From positions 2,356,001-2,420,000 of the forward strand of contig NZ_CP047020.1 of the NCBI RefSeq assembly GCF_009796285.1: a stretch of DNA of 64,000 nt, written 5' to 3'. Of the stretch, positions 44,701 through 52,436 are shown in pieces (the first letter of the stretch is position 1; every line of letters starts with the position of its first letter). A program made the translations under genes and the position numbers. The DNA is from Streptomyces broussonetiae. GTDB lineage: Bacteria > Actinomycetota > Actinomycetes > Streptomycetales > Streptomycetaceae. The notes under the pieces are model-generated. The model did not search any database. It saw nothing but the letters and a program-made list of their open reading frames with translations, and had not been told where the DNA came from.

Positions 44701-45649
44701 CACCGTCGGCGACGGCGCGTTCCTGGCCGACGACACGCTGACCGCGCCGTACGAGCTGGGCGGCGGCTGGGTGCGGATCGGGCGCGCGGAGATCGGGCGG
44801 CGGGCCTTCCTCGGGAACTCCGGGATGACCGCGCCGGGCCGCAGCGTGCCGGAGGGCGGCCTGGTCGGGGTGCTGTCGGCGACGCCGAAGAAGGCGAAGA
44901 AGGGCACCTCGTACCTGGGGCTGCCGCCGGTCAAGCTGCCGCGCAGCGCCGCCGACGGCGACCAGAGCCGAACCTACGACCCGCCCGCCCGGCTGCTGTG
45001 GGCGCGGGGTCTGGTGGAGCTGTGCCGGATCGTGCCGGTGCTGTGCTCGGCGGCGCTGACCGCGGCGACGGTGGCGGCGCTGTGTGCGCTGGGGCCGTGG
45101 GGGCCGGCGCTGTCCGGGCTCGTGCTGCTCGCGGCCGGTGTCACGGCCGCCCTCGGGTCCGTGCTGGCCAAGTGGCTGCTCGTGGGGCGGCACCGGACCG
45201 GCGAGCATCCGCTGTGGAGTTCCTTCGTGTGGCGCGACGAGCTGGCGGACACGTTCGTCGAGGTGCTGGCGGTGCCGTGGCTGGCCGGGAGCGTGCCCGG
45301 AACGCCGGTGGTGACGGCGTGGCTGCGCGGGCTCGGGGCGCACATCGGCAAGGGCGTGTGGGTGGAGAGCTACTGGCTGCCGGAGGCGGACCTGGTGACT
45401 CTTGAGGACGCGGCCACCGTCAATCGCGGCTGTGTACTCCAGACACACCTCTTCCACGACCGGATCTTGCGGACGGATACTGTGGTTCTCCGTGAGGGCG
45501 CCACGCTGGGCCCTGGCGGGATCGTGCTGCCCGGCAGCACGGTCGGGGCCCGTACGACTCTGGGTCCCGCGTCGCTCGTCATGGCCGCGGAGTCCGTTCC
45601 GGACGACACCCGCTGGCTCGGCAACCCGATCGAGGCGTGGCGTCCCTGA
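41789..45649 (+). CDS. Pls/PosA-family nonribosomal peptide synthetase (epsilon-poly-lysine synthetase-like)
   Basis: A 1286-residue membrane NRPS. An adenylation domain fills about residues 30-500 (A3 FTSGSTGKPKG near 170, A5 NTYGPTEATV, A8 GRRIELGEVD, A10 TSGKVDR near 494), followed by a carrier domain with phosphopantetheine Ser547 in IGGGSLAAA. Then come three pairs of transmembrane helices (about 602-672, 837-903, 1072-1130), each followed by a soluble domain of left-handed beta-helix type. This A-T-6TM-3C layout is that of epsilon-poly-L-lysine synthetase (about 1300 aa), which makes homopolymers by repeated peptide bonding on the thioester. Residues that line the pocket read D-A-E-S-I-G-T-V-V plus Lys, close to lysine codes I remember. 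No thioesterase is present, as in Pls. The ATG at 41789 has a GAGG site. Confidence 0.85.
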   Translation: MAAIDESSALGLLDEEIRTEFGDRARFSAGSAARPRTLVDVFEATVRTYPDEPALDDGTTCLTYRALAVEVERLRRRLAEHGVGLGDRVGVRVPSGTNDLYVAILAVLTVGAAYVPVDAEDPDERAELVFGEAAVRAVIGAGHAIGVQGTTGAPAARPGTGHDAWIIFTSGSTGKPKGVAVTHRSAAAFVDAEAALFLTEEPIGPGDRVMAGLSVSFDASCEEMWLAWRYGACLVPVPRSQVRSGADLGPWLVEQEITVVSTVPTLAALWEPETLNDVRLLIFGGEACPPELAQRLVTEGREVWNTYGPTEATVVACASLLTGEEPIRIGLPLDGWELAVVDDDGEPVAMGGSGQLVIGGVGLARYLDAEKDAEKYAPLESLGWERAYRSGDLVRAEPEGLIFLGRADEQIKLGGRRIELGEVDAALQALPGVAGAAAAVRTARSGNQLLVGYVVTQDGWDQAVAVEKLRAELPAALVPLLAPVAELPTRTSGKVDRNALPWPLEGVETPKADLYGTEAWLAEQWAEVLGIPVTSASDDFFAIGGGSLAAAQLTTRLRTRYPSAAVLDIYQQPTLRKLARRLQESAQDANGTRTVAPVPVRAQALQLLLLLPLFTLLGLRWTLVLAAVGNLLPGYAWLPTAPWWLLGAGALVLFTPPGRIALAAGGARLLLRGLEPGRYPRGGGVHLRLWTAERLAEFSGATTLTGSWLERYARALGAKVGQDVDLHSLPPVTGMLKLGRGAAVESEVDLSGYWLDGDRLVVGSVKVGAHATVGTRSMLFPGARVGKRAEVAPGSAVGGQVPTGQRWAGAPAVKLGKAKRNWPKERPQRGTYWRVMYGLTGLALSALPLAAGVAALLVARLFVAPGAAVGEALRGAALALVPATLAYGLAYALLILVAVRALSLGLREGTHPTHSRVGWQAWTVTQLMDRSRETLFPLYAGLVTPVWLRLLGMRIGRRAEVSTVLALPSLTTVGDGAFLADDTLTAPYELGGGWVRIGRAEIGRRAFLGNSGMTAPGRSVPEGGLVGVLSATPKKAKKGTSYLGLPPVKLPRSAADGDQSRTYDPPARLLWARGLVELCRIVPVLCSAALTAATVAALCALGPWGPALSGLVLLAAGVTAALGSVLAKWLLVGRHRTGEHPLWSSFVWRDELADTFVEVLAVPWLAGSVPGTPVVTAWLRGLGAHIGKGVWVESYWLPEADLVTLEDAATVNRGCVLQTHLFHDRILRTDTVVLREGATLGPGGIVLPGSTVGARTTLGPASLVMAAESVPDDTRWLGNPIEAWRP

Positions 45650-47052
45650 ACGCGGGCCGCCCGGGTACGGCAGCGGCGCCCAGTGGTGGCACAGCGCAGG
45701 GAGCAGGCACAGCAGTGGCAGTTCAGCAGTCGGTCGATCGGGACCCGTACTTCCCGGACAACGGTGACCCCCGCTACCGGGTGCACCGCTATGAGCTGGT
45801 GCTGGACTACCGCCCGGGTCCGAACCGGCTGTCCGGCACGGCCCGGATCAACGCCATCGCGGGACGGGCGGCGCTGGCCGAATTCCAGCTGAACCTGGCC
45901 GACTTCAGGATCGGCCGGATCCGGGTGGACGGCCGGCAGCCGCACTACACGCACCGTGCCGGCCGGCTGCGGGTCAGGCCGGCCAAGCCGATCCGGGCCG
46001 GAGCCGCGTTCACCGTCGAGGTGCACTGGTCCGGCAACCCGAAGCCGGTGACCAGCCCCTTCGGCGGGATCGGCTGGGAGGAACTGGCCGACGGGGCGCT
46101 GGTGGCGAGCCAGCCGGTCGGGGCGCCGTCCTGGTACCCGTGCAACGACCGGCCCGCCGACAAGGCGTCCTACCTGATCTCGGTCACCACGCCGTCGCCG
46201 TACGCGGTGGTCGCGGGCGGGCGTCTGCTGACCCGGACGACGAAGGCATCCACGACCACCTGGGTGTACGAGCAGTCCGCACCCACGTCGAGCTATCTCG
46301 TCGGCCTCGCGATCGGCAGGTACCAGACGGTGCTGCTGGGCGACCCGGGGCCGGGCGGGGTGCCGCAGCACGGGCACATCCCGGCGCATCTGCTGCCGCA
46401 GTTCTCCCGGGACTTCGCGCGGCAGCCCGCGATGATGGAGCTGTTCCAGGAGCTGTTCGGGCCGTACCCGTTCGACGAGTACGCGGTCGCGGTGACCGAG
46501 GAGGAACTCGATGTGCCCGTCGAGGCACAGGGGTTGTCGCTGTTCGGCTCCAACCACGTGGACGGTGCCCGGGGTTCGGAGCGGCTGGTGGCGCACGAGC
46601 TGGCGCACCAGTGGTTCGGCAACTGCGTGTCCGTCGCCGACTGGCGGCACATCTGGCTGAACGAGGGCCTCGCCAAGTACGCGGAATGGCTGTGGTCCGA
46701 GCGTTCGGGGGGCCGTGGCGCCCAGCAACTGGCCGCCACCGCACACGGGTTGCTGGCCGCGCAGCCGCAGGATCTGCGGTTGGCCGATCCGGGGCGCCGG
46801 CAGATGTTCGACGACCGGCTCTACGAGCGCGGCGGCCTGGCCCTGCACGCGGTGCGCTGTGCACTGGGCGACGACGCGTTCTTCCGCATGCTGCGCGACT
46901 GGGTGCGGCTGCACCGGGGCGGCACGGTGACGACGGCCGCGTTCGCCGAGCACGTGGCCCGGTTCACGGACGCGCCGACGGCCGCGCTGTTCGAGGCGTG
47001 GGTGTACGGGGCGAAGCTGCCGCCGCTGCCGGTACTCGGGGCGGCTCCGTAG
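45637..47052 (+). CDS. M1-family zinc metallopeptidase overlapping the Pls-like gene
   Basis: A 471-residue aminopeptidase N-like protein without a clear signal peptide. The zinc motif HELAH is at 320-324, and the third ligand Glu is in NEGLAKYAEW at 343, the exact 18-residue spacing of the family. The N-terminal beta-domain begins at RVHRYELVLDY. The start is uncertain: GTG 45637 overlaps the end of the synthetase by 13 nt, while GTG 45715 follows an AGGGAG site at 11 nt. Translational coupling suggests that the peptidase works with the polymer or its precursor, for example trimming or degrading it. M1-type enzymes that degrade epsilon-poly-lysine are known in Streptomyces. Confidence 0.87.
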   Translation: MASLNAGRPGTAAAPSGGTAQGAGTAVAVQQSVDRDPYFPDNGDPRYRVHRYELVLDYRPGPNRLSGTARINAIAGRAALAEFQLNLADFRIGRIRVDGRQPHYTHRAGRLRVRPAKPIRAGAAFTVEVHWSGNPKPVTSPFGGIGWEELADGALVASQPVGAPSWYPCNDRPADKASYLISVTTPSPYAVVAGGRLLTRTTKASTTTWVYEQSAPTSSYLVGLAIGRYQTVLLGDPGPGGVPQHGHIPAHLLPQFSRDFARQPAMMELFQELFGPYPFDEYAVAVTEEELDVPVEAQGLSLFGSNHVDGARGSERLVAHELAHQWFGNCVSVADWRHIWLNEGLAKYAEWLWSERSGGRGAQQLAATAHGLLAAQPQDLRLADPGRRQMFDDRLYERGGLALHAVRCALGDDAFFRMLRDWVRLHRGGTVTTAAFAEHVARFTDAPTAALFEAWVYGAKLPPLPVLGAAP

Positions 47053-47055
47053 ACT
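47050..47055 (+). promoter_or_regulatory. polX: candidate leaderless promoter -10 for polX
   Basis: TAGACT, a perfect form of the Streptomyces -10, six nt before the GTG at 47062. The GGAGG just before that GTG is too close to act as a normal ribosome site, which favours a leaderless mRNA. Confidence 0.4.
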
Positions 47056-47061
47056 TGGAGG

Positions 47062-48783
47062 GTGGCCCGGCCGAACGAAGAGGTCGAGGCGCTCCTGCGG
47101 GAGTACGCGGACCTCGTCGCGATCACGGGAGGCGACGCCTTCAAGGCGCGCGCCTACGAGAAGGCGGCGCGCGCCATCGGCGGGTACCCGGCCGACGTCG
47201 CCCAGCTGGACGCCGCCGGTCTGCGGGAGATCCCCAACGTGGGCCGGTCGATCGCCGACAAGGTGATCGAGTACCTGCGCACGGGGAAGATGGCCGTGGT
47301 CGAGGAGCGCCGGGCGAAGATCCCGGCGGGGGTCCGGGAGCTGATCTCGATCCCCGGCCTGGGCCCGAAGAAGGCGCTGCGGCTCTACGAGGACCTGCAC
47401 ATCTCCTCGGTGACCGAGCTGGCCGCGGCGATCGAGGCGGACAGGCTGGCCGATCTCAAGGGTTTCGGCGAGAGGACGCAGGAGAACATCCGGCACGGCA
47501 TCGAGCTGCTCCAGCAGGCCGGCGCCCGGGTGCCGCTGTCACTGGCCCTGGACACCGCCGAGGAGATCGTCGCCGAGTTGTCCGGGCTGACCGGGTGCAG
47601 GCGCTGCACCTACGCGGGCTCGCTGCGCCGGATGCGGGAGACCGTAGGGGACCTGGACGTCCTCGTGGCGGCGCAGCGGTCGGAGCGGTTCATGGCGGCG
47701 CTGTGCGAACTGCCGGGCACCGCCGAGGTGATCGCGCGGGGCAGGAAGAAGACGTCGATCCGCACCGGCAAGGGGCTCCAGGTCGATCTGCGGGTATTGC
47801 CGCCGCAGTCGTGGGGCGCCGGGATGCAGTACTTCACCGGTTCCAAGGCGCACAACATCCGCACCCGCACCCTTGCCGTGCACCAGGGCCTGAAGCTGTC
47901 CGAGTACGGCCTGTTCGACGCCGAGAGCGGGCAGTCGCTGGCCTCCCGCACCGAGGAGGAGGTGTACGAGCGGCTGGGGCTGGCGTGGATCCCGCCGACG
48001 CTGCGGGAGGACCGCGGGGAGATCGAGGCGGCCCTGCACGGTGAGCTGCCCGAGGTGGTGAGCGAGCACGACGTCCGCGGTGACCTGCACACCCACACCG
48101 ACCTCACCGACGGCCTGGCCCCGCTGGAGGAGATGGTGGCGGCAGCGGCCGAGCGCGGCTACGCGTACTACGCGGTCACCGACCACGCGCCCAACCTGTA
48201 CATGCAGCGCATGACCGACGAGAAGATCCTCGCCCAGCGGGAGCGGCTGCGGGAGCTGGACGGCACCCACCGCCGGATGCGCCTGCTGCACGGCACGGAA
48301 CTCAACATCGATCCGGACGGCGGGGTGGACTGGCCGCCGGAGTTCCTGGCCGGCTTCGACCTGTGCGTGGCCTCGCTGCACTCGCACTTCGACCTGGGCC
48401 GGGCGGCGATGACCCGGCGGCTGGTGCGGGCCTGCGAGAACCCGCACGTGAACATACTCGGGCACCCGACGACCCGGCTGATCGGCAGGCGGCCGGGCGT
48501 CGAGGCCGACTGGGACACGGTGTTCGAGACCTGCGCGCGTACCGGTACCGCGCTGGAGGTCAACGCCCAGCCGGACCGGCTCGACCTGCGCGACGAGGAC
48601 ATCCTGCGGGCCAGGGAGCACGGGGTGAAGTTCGCCGTGAACACCGACGCCCACGCCGTTCCGCAGCTCGCCGCGCTGCGCTACGGCGTCGGCACCGCCC
48701 AGCGCGGCTGGCTCACCCGGGACGACGTGATCAACACCTGGCCGCTGACCAGGCTGCGCGCGTTCCTGCGCAAGGGGGGCTGA
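47062..48783 (+). CDS. polX: family X DNA polymerase/3'-5' exonuclease with PHP domain
   Basis: A repair polymerase of 573 residues in three parts. The N-terminal 8-kDa-like helix-hairpin-helix region begins at ALLREYADLVAI and carries LREIPNVGRSIADKV and ISIPGLGPKKALRL. The polymerase palm shows the carboxylate pair in GDLDVLVA near 195 and the third Asp in VDLRVLP. The C-terminal PHP domain has the metal motif DLHTHTDLTDG near 340 and later HTEL/HSH/H motifs, giving exonuclease or endonuclease activity. Bacterial PolX of this layout fills gaps in base excision repair. Stop is six nt from the convergent DUF1876 gene. Confidence 0.92.
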   Translation: MARPNEEVEALLREYADLVAITGGDAFKARAYEKAARAIGGYPADVAQLDAAGLREIPNVGRSIADKVIEYLRTGKMAVVEERRAKIPAGVRELISIPGLGPKKALRLYEDLHISSVTELAAAIEADRLADLKGFGERTQENIRHGIELLQQAGARVPLSLALDTAEEIVAELSGLTGCRRCTYAGSLRRMRETVGDLDVLVAAQRSERFMAALCELPGTAEVIARGRKKTSIRTGKGLQVDLRVLPPQSWGAGMQYFTGSKAHNIRTRTLAVHQGLKLSEYGLFDAESGQSLASRTEEEVYERLGLAWIPPTLREDRGEIEAALHGELPEVVSEHDVRGDLHTHTDLTDGLAPLEEMVAAAAERGYAYYAVTDHAPNLYMQRMTDEKILAQRERLRELDGTHRRMRLLHGTELNIDPDGGVDWPPEFLAGFDLCVASLHSHFDLGRAAMTRRLVRACENPHVNILGHPTTRLIGRRPGVEADWDTVFETCARTGTALEVNAQPDRLDLRDEDILRAREHGVKFAVNTDAHAVPQLAALRYGVGTAQRGWLTRDDVINTWPLTRLRAFLRKGG

Positions 48784-48789
48784 GGGACG

Positions 48790-49101
48790 TCATTCCCGGT
48801 CCAGCCACAGCGGCGACGGTTCCTCCATGTCGACCGCCCCCACCGCCTTCATGTCCCCGTCAGCGGCGCGCAGCAGGACCCGGCCCATGGCGATGAGCGC
48901 CCGCCCGGCCGCGAGTTCGTCGCCGATCTCCGGTACGTCGGGGTCGTAGGGGTTGCGGCGGGCCTCGGCGCGGCTCTCCAGGACGTTGTCTCCGGTGTCC
49001 AGCACGATCCGTGCCGTGGTGTCCGGGTCGTGCTCGGACAAATACAGGTTCAGTCGCCACTCCTTGACGGCCGGAGGACGACTGCGCATGGGATCGGTCA
49101 T
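48790..49101 (-). CDS. DUF1876 domain protein
   Basis: A 103-residue protein with the DUF1876 (dsRBD-like) fold pattern: VKEWRLNLYLSEHDPDTTARI, then ARRNPYDPDVPEIGDELAAGRALI. Function unknown; found in many actinobacteria. The ATG at 49101 is preceded by GGGAGG at about 12 nt, and a second in-frame ATG four codons later is equally plausible. It lies convergent with polX and divergent from ychJ. No links to these are apparent. Confidence 0.8.
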   Translation of the reverse strand: MTDPMRSRPPAVKEWRLNLYLSEHDPDTTARIVLDTGDNVLESRAEARRNPYDPDVPEIGDELAAGRALIAMGRVLLRAADGDMKAVGAVDMEEPSPLWLDRE

Positions 49102-49208
49102 CGCCCGTCTCGCCTCCCTGAGCTGCTGCCCTTCCACTGTGCACCCGCCCTCGAGCGGGCGCCTGTCCTGCTGCGGGCGCCTGCCCCGGTGCGGGCAGAA
49201 TGGGGGGC

Positions 49209-49583
49209 ATGACCTCGCGCACCTGCCCCTGCGGGCTCCCCCGGTCCTACGACGCCTGCTGCGGGCGTTTCCATGCGGGGACCACGGGCGCGCCGACCGC
49301 CGAGCTGCTGATGCGCTCGCGGTACAGCGCGTTCGTGCAGGGGGACACCGGGTACCTGCTGCGCACCTGGCACCCGCGGACCCGCCCGGAGCGGCTCGAC
49401 CTCGATCCGCGGATGCGGTGGACGGGGCTGGAGATCCTGGACAGCACCGACGGCTCCGCCTTCCACACCACGGGCACCGTGACGTTCCGCGCCTCCTACC
49501 GGGGCGGTTCGCTGCACGAGCGCAGCCGGTTCGAGCGGGTGGACGGGGCGTGGGTGTACGTGGACGGGGAGTTCCTGGACTGA
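49209..49583 (+). CDS. YchJ-family protein with SEC-C zinc motif
   Basis: A 124-residue YchJ/UPF0225 family protein. The N-terminal SEC-C motif is CPCGLPRSYDACCGRFH, which binds zinc, followed by the conserved APTAELLMRSRYSAFVQGD stretch and an NTF2-like domain with TGTVTFRASYRGG. The molecular role is unknown. The ATG at 49209 lies eight nt after CAGAAT, a possible leaderless -10. It converges on gntR with a 5-nt gap, so the two share an end region. Confidence 0.88.
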   Translation: MTSRTCPCGLPRSYDACCGRFHAGTTGAPTAELLMRSRYSAFVQGDTGYLLRTWHPRTRPERLDLDPRMRWTGLEILDSTDGSAFHTTGTVTFRASYRGGSLHERSRFERVDGAWVYVDGEFLD

Positions 49584-49588
49584 GCCGG

Positions 49589-50290
49589 CTACGGCGCCAG
49601 GATGTCCAGTTCCCGCAGGGCGCCCACGGTGATCTGCCGGGTCAGTTCCTCGGCGCGGGGCGCGTCGCCCGCGCGGACCGCCTCCGCGACCTGGACGTGC
49701 AGGGTGACCGCCGCCGGGTCGGGGTCCTCGAACATGACCTCGTGATGGGTGCGGCCGGCCAGCACCTCGGCGACGACGTCGCCCAGGCGGGCGAACATCT
49801 CGTTGCCCGAGGCGGTCAGCACGACGTGGTGGAACGCCACGTCGTGGATCAGGTACTGCTCGAGCTTGTGGCCACGTGAGTTGGCCACCATGCCGAGCGC
49901 GCACTCGGTGAGTTCGGCGCACTGCGCGGCCGTCGCGTTGCGCGCGGCGAGGCCCGCGGCGACCGGTTCGACCGCGGAGCGCAGCACGGTCAGCGAGCGC
50001 AGCTGGTGCGGGCGGTCGGCGCCCGCGAGGCGCCAGCGGATGACCTGCGGGTCGTAGACGTTCCACTCGGCCTTGGGACGGACGGTCACACCGACCCGGC
50101 GGCGGGACTCGACCAGGTGCATGGATTCGAGCACGCGGACCGCCTCGCGCATCACAGAGCGTGAGACCTCGAACTGCTGGGCGAGTTCGTCCGTACGCAG
50201 GACGCTGCCCGGCGGGTACTCGCCCGCTGTGATCGCGGGGCCGAGGGTGTCCAGGACACGGCCGTGCAGCCCTCGGCCCGGTGTGCTCAT
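49589..50290 (-). CDS. gntR: FadR-type GntR-family regulator of gluconate genes
   Basis: A 233-residue repressor-type protein, divergent from gntK. The winged helix is at about 8-75 (LQQFEVSRSVMREAVRVLE as the recognition area), with the C-terminal FCD domain following, including FHHVVLTASGN and the LRQITVGAL-like last helix. Its place beside gntK, gntP and the ketogluconate reductase supports a gluconate-responsive repressor role, as in the S. coelicolor gnt cluster. Palindromes in the shared promoter (50331-50342 and 50364-50374) are candidate operators. Start is the ATG at 50290; there is no strong ribosome site. Confidence 0.88.
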   Translation of the reverse strand: MSTPGRGLHGRVLDTLGPAITAGEYPPGSVLRTDELAQQFEVSRSVMREAVRVLESMHLVESRRRVGVTVRPKAEWNVYDPQVIRWRLAGADRPHQLRSLTVLRSAVEPVAAGLAARNATAAQCAELTECALGMVANSRGHKLEQYLIHDVAFHHVVLTASGNEMFARLGDVVAEVLAGRTHHEVMFEDPDPAAVTLHVQVAEAVRAGDAPRAEELTRQITVGALRELDILAP

Positions 50291-50330
50291 GCACTCAGCG
50301 TACGACCTGGATCACCGAGGGAAAAAGTCA

Positions 50331-50342
50331 GACTTATATGTC
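50331..50342. promoter_or_regulatory. palindrome in the gntR-gntK promoter region, site 1
   Basis: GACTTATATGTC: ten of twelve bases pair as an inverted repeat (GAC/GTC arms with a TATA centre). It lies in the 140-bp divergent region and could be a GntR operator covering a -10 element. Confidence 0.45.
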
Positions 50343-50363
50343 ACAGCCTCTTGAATTCGTCGT

Positions 50364-50374
50364 ACCTAATAGGT
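50364..50374. promoter_or_regulatory. palindrome in the gntR-gntK promoter region, site 2
   Basis: ACCTAATAGGT, perfect 5-bp arms around one central A. It overlaps a TAGGTT hexamer that could be a -10 box for gntK. Confidence 0.45.
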
Positions 50375-50430
50375 TTCAGTGTGGCGACGCCGATGTGGCG
50401 TCGGATGTCGAGGAAGACAGCGAGGCAGTA

Positions 50431-50949
50431 ATGCGTACCCCCCAGGTCGTCGTCGTGATGGGCGTCGCGGGGACGGGCAAGACCACCATCGGTCCCTTGC
50501 TCGCCGCGCGGCTGGGCGTCCCGTACGCCGAGGGCGACGACTTCCATCCGCCGGCCAACATCGCCAAGATGTCGGCCGGGATCCCGCTCGACGACGCCGA
50601 CCGGTGGCCGTGGCTGGACGCCATCGGGCACTGGGCGCACGAGCGGGCCGGGCTGGGCGGGGTGGTCAGCAGCTCGGCGCTGAAGCGGTCGTACCGCGAC
50701 CGGCTCAGGGCCGCGGCTCCGGGAGTCGTGTTCGTGCACCTCACGGGCGACCGGAAGCTGATCGAGGACCGGATGGGCCACCGGCAGGGGCACTTCATGC
50801 CGACCGCGCTGCTGGACTCCCAGTTCGCCACGCTCGAGCCCCTGGAGCCGGACGAGGCGGGTGTCGCCGTCGACGTCAGCGGCAGTCCCGAGGAGATCGC
50901 CGACCGCGCCGTACGGGCGCTGGCCGGGCTTCCCGCGGCATCCGCGTAA
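50431..50949 (+). CDS. gntK: gluconokinase
   Basis: GntK phosphorylates D-gluconate with ATP to 6-phosphogluconate, feeding the pentose phosphate pathway. The 172-residue P-loop kinase has Walker A VMGVAGTGKTTIG at residues 8-20, the substrate block EGDDFHPPANIAKMSAGIPL near 35-55, and CSALK-like VSSSALKRSYRD near 78. Length is typical. The ATG at 50431 has a weak GAGG nearby. First gene of the gntK-gntP-idnO-idnD unit, divergent from gntR. Confidence 0.95.
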   Translation: MRTPQVVVVMGVAGTGKTTIGPLLAARLGVPYAEGDDFHPPANIAKMSAGIPLDDADRWPWLDAIGHWAHERAGLGGVVSSSALKRSYRDRLRAAAPGVVFVHLTGDRKLIEDRMGHRQGHFMPTALLDSQFATLEPLEPDEAGVAVDVSGSPEEIADRAVRALAGLPAASA

Positions 50950-51028
50950 GCAGCCGCATCCGCGTAACCCCACCCCTCCCCCCGCGGGACACCCCCGAAA
51001 AGTCCCCCGTAACCGCAAGGGAACCCCC

Positions 51029-52426
51029 GTGACCAGACTCAGCGTCGAGATGCTGGCAGCGGACGCGCCTGCGCCGATCACCTCCGCCGGACACGCCCAG
51101 CTGGGCATAGCCGTGCTGGTGGGCATCGCCGTGATCGTCCTGCTCATCACCAAGTTCAAGCTCCATGCCTTCCTGGCGCTGACCATCGGGTCACTGGCGC
51201 TCGGGGCGGCGGCAGGGGCACCGCTGGACAAGGTGATCACGAGCTTCACCACCGGGCTCGGCTCCACGGTCGCGAGCGTCGGCGTCCTGATCGCGCTCGG
51301 CGCGACCCTCGGCCGACTGCTCGCCGACTCCGGCGGCGCCGACCAGATCGTCGACACCATCCTCGCCAAGGCCGGCGCGCGCGCGATGCCCTGGGCGATG
51401 GTGCTCATCGCCTCCGTGATCGGCCTGCCGCTGTTCTTCGAGGTCGGCATCGTGCTGCTGATCCCGGTCGTACTGATGGTCGCCAAGCGCGGGAACTACT
51501 CCCTGATGCGCATCGGCATCCCGGCCCTCGCCGGTCTGTCCGTGATGCACGGCCTGATCCCCCCACACCCCGGCCCGCTGGTCGCGATCGCCGCGCTCAA
51601 GGCCAACCTCGGCGTGACGCTGGCGTTCGGCATCCTGGTCGCCGTCCCGACAGTGATCATCGCCGGGCCGCTGTTCTCGAAGGTCGCGGCCCGCTGGGTG
51701 GACGTCCCGGCTCCGGACCGGATGCTCCCGCAGCGCCCCTCGGAGGAGCTCGAGCGCCGTCCGGGCTTCGGTGCGACACTCGCGACGGTGCTGCTGCCCG
51801 TGGTGCTGATGCTGCTCAAGGCGCTGGTGGACATCGTCGTCGACGACCCCGCCAACCGGACCCAGCGCGTCTTCGACGTGATCGGCTCCCCGCTGATCGC
51901 GCTCCTCGCGGCTGTGATCGTCGGCTTCTTCACGCTGGGCCGGCCCGCCGGTTTCAGCAGGGACCGGCTCCAGCAGACGGTCGAGAAGGGCCTGATGCCG
52001 ATCGCCGGCATCATGCTGATCGTCGGCGCGGGCGGCGGCTTCAAGCAGACGCTGATCGACTCCGGCGTGGGCCAGATGATCCTGGACATCTCCAAGAACT
52101 GGTCGATCCCGGCGGTGCTGCTCGCCTGGCTGATCGCCGTGGTGATCCGGCTGGCGACGGGCTCGGCGACGGTGGCGACGGTCTCGGCCGCCGGTCTGGT
52201 CGCACCGCTCGCGGCCGGCACCTCGACCACCCACACCGCTCTGCTCGTCCTGGCGATCGGCGCCGGCTCGCTCTTCTTCAGCTTCGTCAACGACGCCGGC
52301 TTCTGGCTGGTGAAGGAGTACTTCGGGCTGAGTGTCGGGCAGACCGTCAAGACCTGGTCGATCATGGAGACGATCCTCTCGGTGGTCGGCGGCGCCCTGG
52401 TCCTGCTCCTCTCACTGATCGTCTAG
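51029..52426 (+). CDS. gntP: gluconate:proton symporter
   Basis: A 465-residue GntP-family permease with 12 or so membrane segments, importing gluconate (possibly idonate). Family blocks: ALGATLGRLLADSGGADQI near residue 88, GLPLFFEVGIVLLIPV near 132, GLIPPHPGPLVAI near 175, and RLATGSATVATVSAAG near 382. A starting GTG at 51029 has AAGGGA seven nt upstream. The gap to gntK is 79 nt and to the next gene ten nt, so all appear cotranscribed under GntR. Confidence 0.92.
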   Translation: MTRLSVEMLAADAPAPITSAGHAQLGIAVLVGIAVIVLLITKFKLHAFLALTIGSLALGAAAGAPLDKVITSFTTGLGSTVASVGVLIALGATLGRLLADSGGADQIVDTILAKAGARAMPWAMVLIASVIGLPLFFEVGIVLLIPVVLMVAKRGNYSLMRIGIPALAGLSVMHGLIPPHPGPLVAIAALKANLGVTLAFGILVAVPTVIIAGPLFSKVAARWVDVPAPDRMLPQRPSEELERRPGFGATLATVLLPVVLMLLKALVDIVVDDPANRTQRVFDVIGSPLIALLAAVIVGFFTLGRPAGFSRDRLQQTVEKGLMPIAGIMLIVGAGGGFKQTLIDSGVGQMILDISKNWSIPAVLLAWLIAVVIRLATGSATVATVSAAGLVAPLAAGTSTTHTALLVLAIGAGSLFFSFVNDAGFWLVKEYFGLSVGQTVKTWSIMETILSVVGGALVLLLSLIV

Positions 52427-52436
52427 GAGTACGGGG

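Noticed and set aside
41732..45457. Long open frame antisense to the Pls-like gene
   Set aside because: Same GC-driven artefact; sequence is Arg, Gln and Pro-rich with no domain.
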